A stretch of 64,000 bases of DNA from JACVRW01 sp963771715 (GCA_963771715.1 CAVYUQ010000007.1:1-64000); one strand, 5' to 3'; positions 10,895-20,952 are shown, counted from the stretch's first letter. Numbers and translations: made by a program. Notes: a model not told the origin generated them from the letters alone.

Positions 10895-11662
10895 GTGTAC
10901 AACGACTCTGCAATCGTCGCTCCGCTTGCGCCCGCGTACGCGGGCGTTGCCGTAGCGGCTCACGACCTCACCCGCCGCTACGGCGACGGCGACTCCGCCG
11001 TCGACGCCGTGCGCGGCGTCTCGCTCGAGGTGCCGGCCGGCCAGTTCACGGCCATCATGGGCCCGAGCGGCTCGGGCAAGTCCACCCTGATGCACCTGCT
11101 CGCCGGCCTCGACCGCCCCACCGAGGGCAGCGTCGAGATCGCGGGCGAGGACATCACGACGATGGGCGACAAGCAGCTCACGAAGCTCCGCCGCAAGCAC
11201 ATCGGCTTCGTGTTCCAGGCCTTCAACCTGGTTCCGACGCTGACCGCTGAGGAGAACGTGACGCTGCCGCTCTCGATCGCCCGCCGGAAGATCGACCGCT
11301 CCTGGGTCGACACGGTGATTCAGCGTGTCGGTCTCGACGAGCGGCGCTCGCACCGGCCGGCCGAGATGTCGGGCGGCCAGCAGCAGCGCGTGGCCGTTGC
11401 GCGTGCCCTAGTGGCCGAGCCGACGGTGCTGTTCGCGGACGAGCCCACCGGCAACCTCGACTCCAAGTCGGGCGCCGAGGTGCTCCAGCTGCTCCGCGAC
11501 GCGGTCAGCGCGTACGGGCAGACGACCGTCATGGTCACGCACGACGCGCACGCCGCAGCCACCGCCGACCGTGTCCTCTACCTCGCCGACGGCCGAGTGG
11601 TCGCCGACATCGAGGGAGCCAGCGAGGACGAGATCCTCGAAACCGTTAAGGAGCTCGCATGA
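10895..11662 (+). CDS. ABC transporter ATP-binding protein, MacB/LolD type
   Basis: ATPase of a MacB-like (type VII) ABC system. 255 residues from GTG 10895, which has AAGGAG six bases upstream; the ATG at 10865, overlapping the previous stop, is an alternative that adds ten residues. Walker A is MGPSGSGKST, the signature MSGGQQQRVAVARAL, Walker B VLFADEPTGNLDS and the H loop VTHDAHAA. It overlaps the FtsX-type permease by four bases (ATGA), so the two form one complex. The upstream two-component genes probably control it. Confidence 0.93.
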   Translation: MYNDSAIVAPLAPAYAGVAVAAHDLTRRYGDGDSAVDAVRGVSLEVPAGQFTAIMGPSGSGKSTLMHLLAGLDRPTEGSVEIAGEDITTMGDKQLTKLRRKHIGFVFQAFNLVPTLTAEENVTLPLSIARRKIDRSWVDTVIQRVGLDERRSHRPAEMSGGQQQRVAVARALVAEPTVLFADEPTGNLDSKSGAEVLQLLRDAVSAYGQTTVMVTHDAHAAATADRVLYLADGRVVADIEGASEDEILETVKELA

Positions 11663-14196
11663 CTCGCGTAGGCCTCAGAGGAATCACAACGCGCCGTCTG
11701 CGGACGGTGCTCACGGCCCTGGCCATCGTGCTCGGGGTCGCCATGGTGAGCGGCTCGTACACGCTCACCGACACGATGCGCGGCGCGGCGGACTCGCTGT
11801 CCAGCTCCGCGTACAACGGTACTGCCGCGGTCGTCTCTGCCAAGACCGCGTTCGACGTGGGCGAGGAGGACTCCCCGGTCCGGCCCGCGATTTCAGAACG
11901 GACGCTCGAGCAGGTTCGTGACGTTCCCGGAGTGAAGCACGCGGTCGGGAGCATCTCGGACGAGGCTCGGATCGTCGGCAATGACGGCGACGTCGTCGGC
12001 ACCGGTCCGTACTTCGGCGTGGGTCTCGACCCGCAGGCCGGAAAGCTCTCCCCCTTCAAGCTGAAGGAGGGGCGCTTCGCGACCGGTCCGGGTCAGGTCG
12101 TGATCGACGCCGGCACGGCGGACCGCGAGGGTTACTCGATCGGCGACACGATCACCGTTCAGCCCCGTGGGCCGCAGCGGAAGGTCGAGGTCACCGGCAT
12201 CGCGACATTCGGGGACGTCGACTCGATCGGCACCGCGACGTTCGCGCTGTTCGACCTGAAGGCCGCGCAGTCGCTGTTCGACAAGCCCGGCCGCTACACC
12301 GAGGTCCTCGTGGGCGGGCCGGACTCCGTCCGCGCGGAGCTCTCGAAGTCGCTGCCGGATTCGCTGCAGGTCCAGACCGCGGCAGCACACGACCGCTTCA
12401 CGCTCGACGCGCTGAAGTCGTTCGTGAAGTTCCTGAAGGTGCTCCTGCTCGTGTTCGGCGGCATCGCCGTGTTCGTGGGCGCGTTCACCATCTACAACAC
12501 GCTCTCGATCACGGTCGCGCAGCGCTCGCGTGAGCTGGCGCTGTTGCGGGCACTCGGCGCATCGCGGCGCCAGGTGCTGCGCTCGGTCGTCGTCGAGGCG
12601 CTTGCGGTCGGCACGGTCGCCTCGGCGATCGGCGTCGTGGCCGGACTCGGCTTGGCGAAGCTGCTGAGCGGCGTGTTCGTGTCGGCGGGCATCGACCTGC
12701 CGTCCACGGGCACCGTCTTCGGCGCGCGGACGATCATCGTCTCGCTCGTCGTCGGCATCGTGGTCACCGTGCTCGCCGGCCTCGGTCCGGCGCTGCGTGC
12801 CACGCGCGTGTCGCCGGTCACGGCGATGCGCGAGGGCGCGGACATCCCGGCCGGTCGCATCGGCCGCCGCGCTCCGCTGTTCGCGGCGATCGCCGGCGTG
12901 CTGGCGCTCGGCGTGCTCGGGCTCGGCATGTTCGGGCCTGGCATCGATGCCGAGGGTCGCCTGGCGCTGCTGGCGCCCGGCGCCCTGCTGCTGTTCATCG
13001 CCGTGGCGCTGATCTCGCCCCGGCTGGTGCCTCGCCTGGCGTCCGCGCTCGGCCGGCCCGGCCAGAAGATCGCCGGCGCCGCGGGCGGGCTCGCCCGCCG
13101 CAACGCGATGCGCAACCCGGGCCGCACCGCGGCCACGGCCGCAGCGCTCATGATCGGGATCGCGCTGGTGGCGTTCTCGGCCGTGATCGGCCAGGGGATG
13201 CGCGAGTCCACGAAGGGAGCGCTCGGCGAGCAGGTCCGCGCCGACTACGTGATCGTCGGCCAGGACGGCTGGTCGCCGATCGACCCCGGTGCCGCCAAGG
13301 CGGTCGCCGAGGTGCCCGGCGTGGATACCTCGACCGGCCTGGTGCAGGACGCGGGACGGTCGTTCGGCAAGAAGATCTCGGTCGACGGCGTGGACGAGAA
13401 GCGGATCGCTTCCGTCTTCGGCTTCGACTGGGACAAGGGCTCTGACGACGCGTACGCCAAGCTCTCATCCGGCGGCGCGATCGTCACGGACCGGTTCGCG
13501 GAGGACCACGACCTCGCGGTGGGCGACCACTTCAAGGTCACCGCGCTCAAGGGCGACAAGCTCGACCTGAGCGTGGCCGGCATCTCGAAGCCGGACAGGT
13601 TCAACCCGCTCGGCACGGGCGAGGTCACCATCGCCCGGTCCGCGTACGACGAGTCGTTCACCGCCGAGCGCGAGCGTTACGCGTTCGTGTCGGCGGAGAG
13701 CGCCTCCCGGCCGCAGCTCGAGAAGGCGCTCGCGTCCTTCCCGGACGTGAAGCTCCAGTCGAAGAGCGAGTTCCAGACCGACCAGTCCGCCTGGGTGGAC
13801 CAGATCCTCGGGATCTTCTACGTCCTCCTCGGCCTGGCGGTGATCGTCTCGCTGTTCGGCATCGTGAACACGCTCGCGCTCTCCGTTCTGGAGCGCACGC
13901 GTGAGCTCGGGATGCTGCGGGCGATCGGGATGAGCCGGCGGCAGGTGCGCCGGATGATCCGCCACGAGAGCGTCGTCACGGCGCTGATCGGTGCGGTGCT
14001 CGGCATCGGCGTCGGCCTGTTCCTGGCCGGCCTGGCCACCACCGCGCTGAGCAAGGAGGGGCTGCGCTTCGCGGTCCCCGTGGGATCACTGGTGGTGTTC
14101 ACACTCGTGGCGGCAATCGCCGGAGTGCTGGCCGCCATGGGCCCGGCCCGCCGGGCCTCGCGCCTCGACGTCCTGAAGGCGCTGCAGTACGAGTAG
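11659..14196 (+). CDS. ABC transporter permease, FtsX/MacB type, two FtsX domains
   Basis: Membrane partner of the preceding ATPase; 845 residues. One N-terminal membrane helix (about 13-30), an extracellular MacB-core-like domain, then helices at about 262-285, 310-338 and 357-378 (first FtsX unit), an extra central helix cluster at 405-455, a helix at about 488-510 starting the second unit, another extracellular domain, and helices at about 715-740, 775-795 and 813-832. Both units contain the cytoplasmic pattern RELALLRALGASRRQVLR / RELGMLRAIGMSRRQVRR. AAGGAG lies seven bases before the ATG. Such proteins move lipids or peptides or transmit force; the cargo is unknown. Confidence 0.9.
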   Translation: MTRVGLRGITTRRLRTVLTALAIVLGVAMVSGSYTLTDTMRGAADSLSSSAYNGTAAVVSAKTAFDVGEEDSPVRPAISERTLEQVRDVPGVKHAVGSISDEARIVGNDGDVVGTGPYFGVGLDPQAGKLSPFKLKEGRFATGPGQVVIDAGTADREGYSIGDTITVQPRGPQRKVEVTGIATFGDVDSIGTATFALFDLKAAQSLFDKPGRYTEVLVGGPDSVRAELSKSLPDSLQVQTAAAHDRFTLDALKSFVKFLKVLLLVFGGIAVFVGAFTIYNTLSITVAQRSRELALLRALGASRRQVLRSVVVEALAVGTVASAIGVVAGLGLAKLLSGVFVSAGIDLPSTGTVFGARTIIVSLVVGIVVTVLAGLGPALRATRVSPVTAMREGADIPAGRIGRRAPLFAAIAGVLALGVLGLGMFGPGIDAEGRLALLAPGALLLFIAVALISPRLVPRLASALGRPGQKIAGAAGGLARRNAMRNPGRTAATAAALMIGIALVAFSAVIGQGMRESTKGALGEQVRADYVIVGQDGWSPIDPGAAKAVAEVPGVDTSTGLVQDAGRSFGKKISVDGVDEKRIASVFGFDWDKGSDDAYAKLSSGGAIVTDRFAEDHDLAVGDHFKVTALKGDKLDLSVAGISKPDRFNPLGTGEVTIARSAYDESFTAERERYAFVSAESASRPQLEKALASFPDVKLQSKSEFQTDQSAWVDQILGIFYVLLGLAVIVSLFGIVNTLALSVLERTRELGMLRAIGMSRRQVRRMIRHESVVTALIGAVLGIGVGLFLAGLATTALSKEGLRFAVPVGSLVVFTLVAAIAGVLAAMGPARRASRLDVLKALQYE

Positions 14197-14209
14197 CCGG
14201 AAGCTCGCC

Positions 14210-14248
14210 GGCCCACCGCCGCCCAGCAGGATCGGGCGGCGGTGGGCC
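14210..14248 (+). terminator. GC-rich hairpin after the ABC permease gene
   Basis: A perfect 15-base stem, GGCCCACCGCCGCCC paired with its complement, encloses a nine-base loop. It starts 14 bases after the permease stop and lies between two convergent genes, so it may serve both. TGCTTTA follows nine bases later; there is no real T-run. Confidence 0.75.
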
Positions 14249-14257
14249 CGGCCTGCT

Positions 14258-14929
14258 TTAGGCCTCCAAGAGCTGCGCGAGCTCCGCCGGCCGGCTCAGC
14301 GCCGGCATGTGGCCGCCGTTGATCACGTCCACGTCCACGCCCAGCCGCTCTCGGGCGAGCCGGCGCATGAACTCGACTGGGAAGAGGCGGTCGTGGCGGC
14401 AGGCGATCACCCGCGTCGGGACGCCGGGCCACTCCTCCAGCGGCCAGGGCTCGACGAACGGGGTGTCGGACTGGCGCGGCTCCCCGCGGGCGAACGCCTC
14501 CTCCACCACGTCCGGCGGGACGTCGTGAAAGAAGGCGGTCATCACGTCGAAGGGCGCGTCGGGGTCGCGGCCCTCGCGCTCGTCCTGCTCGCGCTGCGCC
14601 GCCAGTTGGCCGCTGCTCGTCCACCACTCCCCCGGCGATTCGCCCGGCGCCGGGATCATCGGCGCCACCAGGATCAGCAGCCGGACGTCGACGCGGTCGC
14701 ACAGCAGCGGTGCGACGAAGGCGCCCATCGATTGGGCCACCACGACCACATCGCTGCGATCCCCGACGGCGGCCGCCGCCGTGTCGGCGTAGGCCGTGAG
14801 GCCCGCGGCGTCGTCGGCGGCGGGAAGGTCCGGGCTGACCACCTCGTGACCGCGCGCTTCGAGCAGCGGCGCCACCAGGTGCCAGTACCACGACTCACCG
14901 CCCGCGCCCGGCAGGAGCAGGAACGCCAT
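14258..14929 (-). CDS. Alpha/beta hydrolase (esterase-like)
   Basis: Predicted serine hydrolase of 223 residues. The oxyanion-hole motif LLPGAGGESWYW is at the N-terminus, the nucleophile elbow is AQSMGAF, the acid residue lies in CRHDRLFP and the histidine in GGHMPALSRP. This is the pattern of salicylate-esterase/methylesterase-like and RsbQ-like hydrolases; the substrate is not evident. It begins ten bases after the stop of the upstream propeller protein on the same strand, so the two are probably cotranscribed. Confidence 0.87.
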   Translation of the reverse strand: MAFLLLPGAGGESWYWHLVAPLLEARGHEVVSPDLPAADDAAGLTAYADTAAAAVGDRSDVVVVAQSMGAFVAPLLCDRVDVRLLILVAPMIPAPGESPGEWWTSSGQLAAQREQDEREGRDPDAPFDVMTAFFHDVPPDVVEEAFARGEPRQSDTPFVEPWPLEEWPGVPTRVIACRHDRLFPVEFMRRLARERLGVDVDVINGGHMPALSRPAELAQLLEA

Positions 14930-14939
14930 GGCGCGCAGA

Positions 14940-15860
14940 CTAGGCGGCGCGCGTTCTGAGCCGTCGCCGGGTGGCCGCCAACAGCAACAGGAGGGCGGCG
15001 GTGGGTGCGGCTATCGGCAGCCACGACGTGCCGGCGTCCTCGGTGCGGGAGGCCTGGGGCTTCTCGATCACGCGGTGGGTGCGCGTGTCGATCCGGGCCA
15101 GCACCTTCCCCGCCCGGCCGACGACGCTCAGCGTCGGCCCGCGGAGCTCGAGGGTCGTGCCCCAGGAACCGCGCCGGAACTCGTCGAGGTCGATGCACAC
15201 CGCCGTGCGCCGCTCGGTGTCGAGCGCGTGGACGAACGGGTGCGGCGAGCTGGTGTAGAGCGTGTAGGCCCAGCGCCCGTCCGGGCTCGTCGCACGCGTG
15301 ACCGGCGCGCCCGTCATCGGCTCGTCGGCCTCGTCGGGATCCACGACCGGCGCTCGGAAGAGGCGCAGAGCGCGGAGGTCGTACGCGCGGACCGCGTAGT
15401 CCGTGAAGTTCTGCCGCGAGTACTGGATCAGGTACATGACGCGGCCGTCCGGTGAGAGCGCGTCGAAGCTGAAGTCGCCCTTCAGCGAGATCAGGCGCCT
15501 CACGCTGAGCCGGCGGGCGTCGACGACCGCGAAGGTGGTCCGCTTGCGCGGGTAGCGCGTGCGCGGGCTGATCAGCACGAGCGTCCTGCCGTCCGCCGAG
15601 ATTCCGCTCGGCGACCCGTCGTAGGCCACCGCCGGGATCGAGAAGGAGCCGTCGAGCCGCCGCGCCCGCAGCTCGCCGCCGTAGCGCGCGCTCTCGATCA
15701 GCCGGGTATCGCGCCCGGCTCGCTCCGTCGTGTACTCGAGCTCGCCGCGAGGCGTGGACAGCGGGCTCGCATCGATGCCCACCGCCGGAAGGCCGTCGGC
15801 CGCGGCGGCGGCTGGAAGTAGCGCCAGGATCGCGAGCGCTACGAGCGCGATCAGGATCAT
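14940..15860 (-). CDS. Exported, C-terminally anchored beta-propeller-like protein
   Basis: 306 residues. An N-terminal signal-like segment (MILIALVALAILALLPAAAA) is followed by repeated short units of the WD40/PD40 type, such as SGISADGRTLVLISP, FDALSPDGRVMYLIQYS and TRATSPDGRWAYTLYTSS, each with an S-x-DGR turn. A hydrophobic segment (LPIAAPTAALLLLLAA) and a basic tail RRRLRTRAA close the protein, so it is probably tethered to the outside of the membrane. Start chosen at the ATG preceding the signal peptide. No enzymatic motif is visible. Cotranscribed with the hydrolase. Confidence 0.72.
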   Translation of the reverse strand: MILIALVALAILALLPAAAAADGLPAVGIDASPLSTPRGELEYTTERAGRDTRLIESARYGGELRARRLDGSFSIPAVAYDGSPSGISADGRTLVLISPRTRYPRKRTTFAVVDARRLSVRRLISLKGDFSFDALSPDGRVMYLIQYSRQNFTDYAVRAYDLRALRLFRAPVVDPDEADEPMTGAPVTRATSPDGRWAYTLYTSSPHPFVHALDTERRTAVCIDLDEFRRGSWGTTLELRGPTLSVVGRAGKVLARIDTRTHRVIEKPQASRTEDAGTSWLPIAAPTAALLLLLAATRRRLRTRAA

Positions 15861-15913
15861 GTCCTCTGTACGCGGCGAGCGGCGCAAGCGGTCCCTCCGG
15901 GATGCGGAGCCGC

Positions 15914-16858
15914 CTAGGCGGCGATCGCCGCGCCGGAGGGCAGCTCGAAGCTGGCGGCCGCCTCGGAGAGGATGTCGAGCATCGCCTCCGTCGCGGGCGA
16001 GCGGTAGCGGCCAGCCAGCGTGGCGGCGGCGATCCGGCGCGTCGGCGCCCCGCGGCCGAGCGAGCGCACAGCGATGTCCTCGCGCACGTTCGTGAGCGCG
16101 AGCGCCGGAAGCAGGGACACGCCCACGCCGGCGGCGATCAGCCCTTGGACGACGTTGTAGTCGTCCGACTGAAAGCCGATCTTCGGCTCGAAGCCCGCCG
16201 CGGAGCAGGCGGCGAGGTGCAGTCGCCCGCACGGGCCGGAGGTGTCGTTCTGGATCCAGACGTCGTCGGCCACGTCCTGGAGCCGGACGCGCGACTTGCG
16301 CGCGGCGGGGTGCTCGCGCGGGAGCGCCAGGTACATCGGGTCGTCGATCAGGTTGCGCAGCTCGATGCCCTCGTAGAGCCGGTCGAACTCGGGCTGCGAG
16401 AGGTCGCGGAACTTGAACACGAGCGCCACCTCGAGCTCGGCCGCCCGCAGCATCTGCACCGCGTCCTCGGGCTCCTGCTCGACGAAGTTGAGCTCCACGT
16501 CCGGGTGGCGGCGCGTGAACAGCGCCACGGCGGGCGGAAGCAGCGACGCACCGGCGCTCGGGAACGACGACAGCCGCACGCGGCCGCCGCGAATTCCCGC
16601 TATCGCCTCGAGCTCCGCCTCGGCGGCGGCCAGTCGGGCGATCACGACCTCGGCGTGCGCGACCAGGGTGCGACCCGCGTCGGTGAGCCGCACGCCGCGA
16701 CTGCCGCGGTCCACAAGCGTGGTCCCGGCCCGCTTCTCGAGGGCCGCGATCTGCTGCGAGATGGCGGGCTGGGTGTACGAGAGCGCATCGGCTGCGGCAG
16801 AGAACGAGCCGTGCTCCGCGACCGCGCGCAGAACCCGTAGCTGCTTGACGTCGAACAT
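15914..16858 (-). CDS. LysR family transcriptional regulator
   Basis: 314 residues. The N-terminal winged helix-turn-helix is typical: QLRVLRAVAEHGSFSAAADA, then SYTQPAISQQIAALEKRAG and LVDRGSRGVRLTDAG. The rest is a periplasmic-binding-like effector domain (GRVRLSSFPSAGASLLPPAV). The start ATG lies six bases after TAAGCT, a leaderless-type promoter spacing. It is divergent from a small acetyltransferase-like gene, the classic arrangement for a LysR regulator and its target, but the effector is unknown. Confidence 0.92.
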   Translation of the reverse strand: MFDVKQLRVLRAVAEHGSFSAAADALSYTQPAISQQIAALEKRAGTTLVDRGSRGVRLTDAGRTLVAHAEVVIARLAAAEAELEAIAGIRGGRVRLSSFPSAGASLLPPAVALFTRRHPDVELNFVEQEPEDAVQMLRAAELEVALVFKFRDLSQPEFDRLYEGIELRNLIDDPMYLALPREHPAARKSRVRLQDVADDVWIQNDTSGPCGRLHLAACSAAGFEPKIGFQSDDYNVVQGLIAAGVGVSLLPALALTNVREDIAVRSLGRGAPTRRIAAATLAGRYRSPATEAMLDILSEAAASFELPSGAAIAA

Positions 16859-16871
16859 AACCAGAGCTTAT
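16857..16871. promoter_or_regulatory. ATAA-N7-TTAT dyad at the LysR start (possible autoregulatory site)
   Basis: The 15-base dyad fits the T-N11-A rule of LysR boxes and overlaps both the LysR start codon and its -10 hexamer TAAGCT (16870-16865). A second A/T-rich stretch, TGAATTTGAACTTA, lies at about 16889-16902 toward the divergent gene. The assignment is by pattern and position only. Confidence 0.4.
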
Positions 16872-16960
16872 CGAAGCCCACAGCAGTCTGAATTTGAACT
16901 TATGGCAGGCGGTGCCGATAATGATTCGAGAGCAGTCGAACTACCAACCAAGGAGCTGAT

Positions 16961-17251
16961 ATGACGAACACCGCCCTCACCATCCGCCGCGCTACTACTT
17001 CCGACGCGTTCGCCATCAGGCGACTCGCCGCGATCGACAGCTCTTCCCCGCCGACTGGCGACGTGCTGCTCGCCGAGATGGACAGCGAGCTCTGGGCCGC
17101 CGTGGCCGTGGAGACGGGCGCCGCTATCGCGGACCCGTTCCGCCCGAGCGCCGACCTCGTCGAGCTGCTGCGCTTCCGCGCCGAGCGGATCCGCGGCCCC
17201 GAGCACGCCCACCGCGGCGCGCTCGCGCGCCTGCTCCCGCGCGCGGCCTAG
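16961..17251 (+). CDS. Small protein resembling the N-terminal part of GNAT acetyltransferases
   Basis: 96 residues. TIRRATTSDAFAIRRLAAID is the first strand and helix of a GNAT fold, and LLAEMDSELWAAVAVETG its next two strands, but the acetyl-CoA loop and the C-terminal half are absent. AAGGAG sits at a good distance before the ATG, and a strong terminator follows, so it looks like a complete short gene and not a broken one. Similar short forms are, as far as I recall, frequent in Thermoleophilia. It is divergent from the LysR gene. Function unknown. Confidence 0.65.
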   Translation: MTNTALTIRRATTSDAFAIRRLAAIDSSSPPTGDVLLAEMDSELWAAVAVETGAAIADPFRPSADLVELLRFRAERIRGPEHAHRGALARLLPRAA

Positions 17252-17281
17252 CCCCAGCGCTCTCCCTCAGCTCCAACCCGC

Positions 17282-17316
17282 CGACGGCGGCCCTCCCCTC
17301 GGGCCGCCGTCGCGCT
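17282..17316 (+). terminator. Hairpin terminator after the small GNAT-like gene
   Basis: A perfect 12-base stem CGACGGCGGCCC/GGGCCGCCGTCG with a seven-base loop, followed by CGCTTTGT. It ends 15 bases from the stop of the convergent membrane protein gene and may act in both directions. Confidence 0.72.
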
Positions 17317-17327
17317 TTGTGGGCGCC

Positions 17328-17798
17328 CTAGACCGCGGGCGGCGGGTCCGCCGCCACGCGCCCGCGCGGCGATTCGGTGTTCGTGCTCCAGCCGCCGTAG
17401 GCGACAGCACCGGCGCCGATGAGCGCCAGGAAGATCCCGACCTTGCGGCTCAGGTCGACCTGAGCGGGAACGTCGCCGTCGGTCGGGATGTCGATGATCC
17501 GGTAGAGCACCAGCAGCACCGCCAGCGCCCCGAGCGCCAGCAGGAGCACGGGCGCCGGCACGTCGTCCGGAAGCACGCCGGCCGCCCGCGCCGCCACGAT
17601 CGCGATCGCCCCGACCGAGATTAGGAACAGGAGGATGTCGATGAAGCCCAGCACCTCCCAGCCGCTCCCGCTCTCGCTCAGGCTGACGCCGGCGATGTCC
17701 ACGCTCACCCCGTACCACGGCAGGAACAGCGAAATGAGGAGGGCCACGCCTCCGAGGCCGGCGATTATGTCGCCGGTCGTCAGTCTCGAGGTATCCAT
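17328..17798 (-). CDS. Four-helix membrane protein of unknown function
   Basis: 156 residues with four hydrophobic segments: IIAGLGGVALLISLFLPWYG, ILLFLISVGAIAIVAA, PAPVLLLALGALAVLLVLY and IFLALIGAGAVAYGGW. The extracytoplasmic loop after helix 1 (VDIAGVSLSESGSGWE) is short and polar. ATG 17798 is chosen since TATGGT ends seven bases upstream; the ATG at 17810 lies within that hexamer. I recognise no named family with certainty; small actinobacterial membrane proteins of this layout are common. Isolated gene, reading toward the GNAT-like gene's terminator. Confidence 0.7.
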   Translation of the reverse strand: MDTSRLTTGDIIAGLGGVALLISLFLPWYGVSVDIAGVSLSESGSGWEVLGFIDILLFLISVGAIAIVAARAAGVLPDDVPAPVLLLALGALAVLLVLYRIIDIPTDGDVPAQVDLSRKVGIFLALIGAGAVAYGGWSTNTESPRGRVAADPPPAV

Positions 17799-17833
17799 GC
17801 GCGCGACCATAGGCCGCGCGCCGGTCGGCTTCG

Positions 17834-19093
17834 TCAGCTCCGGAGCCCGATCGCCCAGGAGCTGAGGTACTCCTGCTGCTCGGGCGTGAGCGTGTCGATG
17901 CTCACGCCGAGCGACTCGAGCTTCAGGCGGGCGATCTCCTCGTCGATCTCCTTCGGCACCGCCAGCACGCGCTTCTCGAGCTTCTCGCCGTCCACGGTGA
18001 GGTGCTCGACGGCGAGCGCGAGGTTGGCGAAACTCATGTCCATCACCGCCGCGGGATGGCCCTCGCCCGCGGCGAGGTTCACCACGCGCCCGCTGGCCAG
18101 CAGGTGCACGCGCCGGTCGCCGAGGTCGTACTCCTCGACCAGCGGCAGCACCTGGCGCACGCGCCCGGCGGCGAGCTCGCGCAGGTCGTCGAGGTCGATC
18201 TCCACGTCGAAGTGGCCGGCGTTGCCGAGCACGGCGCCATCGCGCATGCGCTCGAGGTGCTCGCGGCGCAGCACCGAGCGCGAGCCGGTGACCGTGACGA
18301 ACAGGTCGCCGCGCTCCGCCGCATCGAGAGCCGGCATCACCTCGAAGGCGTCCATGCGGGCCTCGAGCGCCCGCAGGGGGTCGACTTCGCAGACGATCAC
18401 CGTCGCGCCCGCACCGCGGGCGCGCTGGGCGATGCCCTTGCCCGTGGCGCCGTAGCCCAGCAGCACGAGCGTGCGGCCGGCGAGCAGCAGGTTGGTGGCG
18501 CGCAGGATGCCGTCGAGCGCCGACTGCCCTGTGCCGTAGCGGTCGTTGAAGGTGCGCTCCGTTCGCGACTCGTTCACCGCGACCACGGGGCACGCGAGCC
18601 GTCCCTCGGCCTCGAGGCGTCTCAGGCGCAGCGTGCCGGTGGTGGTCTCCTCCGCCCCGCCCCTGACCGCCTGGCCGCGCTCGTGGATCAGGATCAGCAG
18701 GTCGGCTCCGTCGTCGAGCGTGATGTCGGGCTGCCAGTCAGCCAGGGCGTGCACGTGCCGCGCGTACGACTCCACGTCCTCGCCGCGCCGCGCCTGCACC
18801 GGCACGCCGAGGTCCACGAGCGCGGCCGCCACCTCGTCCTGGGTGGTGAGCGGGTTGGCCGAGCAGAGCGCCACCTCAGCCCCGCCCGCGGTGAGCGTCT
18901 GCATCAGGTTCGCCGTCTCGGCGGTCACGTGGAGGCAGGCGGCCACTTTCACGCCGTCGAGCGGCTGCTCGGCCCTGAAGCGCTCGCGGATCGAGCGGAG
19001 GACCGGCATCTGGCCCTCCGCCCACTCGATCCGCCGCAGCCCGGCCGGGGCCAACGATGCGTCAGTTATGTCCTGTTGGGGCCGGCCAGGCAT
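17834..19093 (-). CDS. S-adenosylhomocysteine hydrolase-like protein, archaeal/Thermotoga type, altered catalytic site
   Basis: 419 residues, lacking the long insertion and the HYRY tail of the canonical enzyme next door. It keeps the fold landmarks: CLHVTAETANL, SANPLTTQDEVAAAL, LDDGADLLILIH, GAEETTTGT, the NAD loop LLGYGATGKGIA, NAGHFDVEIDL and GEGHPAAVMDMSFANL. The catalytic segment is VNESRTERTFNDRYGTGQS where active enzymes have (N-D-S)-x-x-K-x-x-F-D-N. The lysine that abstracts the proton on substrate binding is Glu, and Asp-Asn is swapped to Asn-Asp. It follows ahcY after 34 bases. It may be inactive, regulatory, or act on a different nucleoside. Confidence 0.8.
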   Translation of the reverse strand: MPGRPQQDITDASLAPAGLRRIEWAEGQMPVLRSIRERFRAEQPLDGVKVAACLHVTAETANLMQTLTAGGAEVALCSANPLTTQDEVAAALVDLGVPVQARRGEDVESYARHVHALADWQPDITLDDGADLLILIHERGQAVRGGAEETTTGTLRLRRLEAEGRLACPVVAVNESRTERTFNDRYGTGQSALDGILRATNLLLAGRTLVLLGYGATGKGIAQRARGAGATVIVCEVDPLRALEARMDAFEVMPALDAAERGDLFVTVTGSRSVLRREHLERMRDGAVLGNAGHFDVEIDLDDLRELAAGRVRQVLPLVEEYDLGDRRVHLLASGRVVNLAAGEGHPAAVMDMSFANLALAVEHLTVDGEKLEKRVLAVPKEIDEEIARLKLESLGVSIDTLTPEQQEYLSSWAIGLRS

Positions 19094-19104
19094 AGGCGGG
19101 GGGC

Positions 19105-19126
19105 CCGGGGGGCGTGAGCCCCCCGG
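19105..19126 (-). terminator. Intercistronic hairpin between the two SAHH genes
   Basis: A perfect nine-base stem CCGGGGGGC/GCCCCCCGG with a four-base loop begins two bases after the ahcY stop on the minus strand. With no T-run it may lower, not abolish, read-through into the second SAHH-like gene, whose ATG follows 11 bases later. Confidence 0.55.
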
Positions 19127-19127
19127 A

Positions 19128-20554
<1,427 letters not shown>

Positions 20555-20558
<4 letters not shown>

Positions 20559-20938
20559 GCGGGGGTGGGCTCCGTGAGTCTCGGGGGCGTGTCCATCGCG
20601 AGGAGGCGCTGGTGCTTCCGCTGCTCCCAGGAGAGCCAGTCGCCGGAGTCCACGCCCTCCGGCAGCTCCGGACGCTCCTCGAACCAGTGGTCGAGGGCGG
20701 CCCGCAGTTCCGGATCGGAGGCGTGGCGCTTGGCGAACGCGACGTCGGAGAGCGCGAAGTCGAACCGGGCGAGCAGCTCGCGCAGCGTTCGCAGACGCTG
20801 CAGCTCGCCCGGCCCGAAGATGCGGTAGCCCTTCGGCGTGCGCGGAGGCTCGATCAGGCCGGCGCTCTCTATGTAGCGCAGCATTCGAGGCGACCAACCG
20901 GTCGTCTCAGCAGCCTCGTTGATGGTGAGCCCCTCCAT
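20555..20938 (-). CDS. MerR family transcriptional regulator
   Basis: 127 residues. The MerR DNA-binding domain is clear: LTINEAAETTGWSPRMLRYI, then ESAGLIEPPRTPKGYRIFG and ELQRLRTLRELLARFDFALS. The C-terminal part (about 75-127) is short and has no cysteine pair, so it is not a metal or redox sensor of the usual kind. It starts at ATG 20938 and overlaps ahcY by ATGA, which suggests that it governs the methyl cycle operon, though this is inference. TAAGCT lies 11 bases before the start. Confidence 0.88.
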
Positions 20939-20952
20939 CGCGACAGCAAAGC

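Noticed and set aside
12061..12080. Shine-Dalgarno-like and start-like signals inside the ABC permease gene
   Set aside because: The permease frame runs on without break through both FtsX units, so an internal start has no support.
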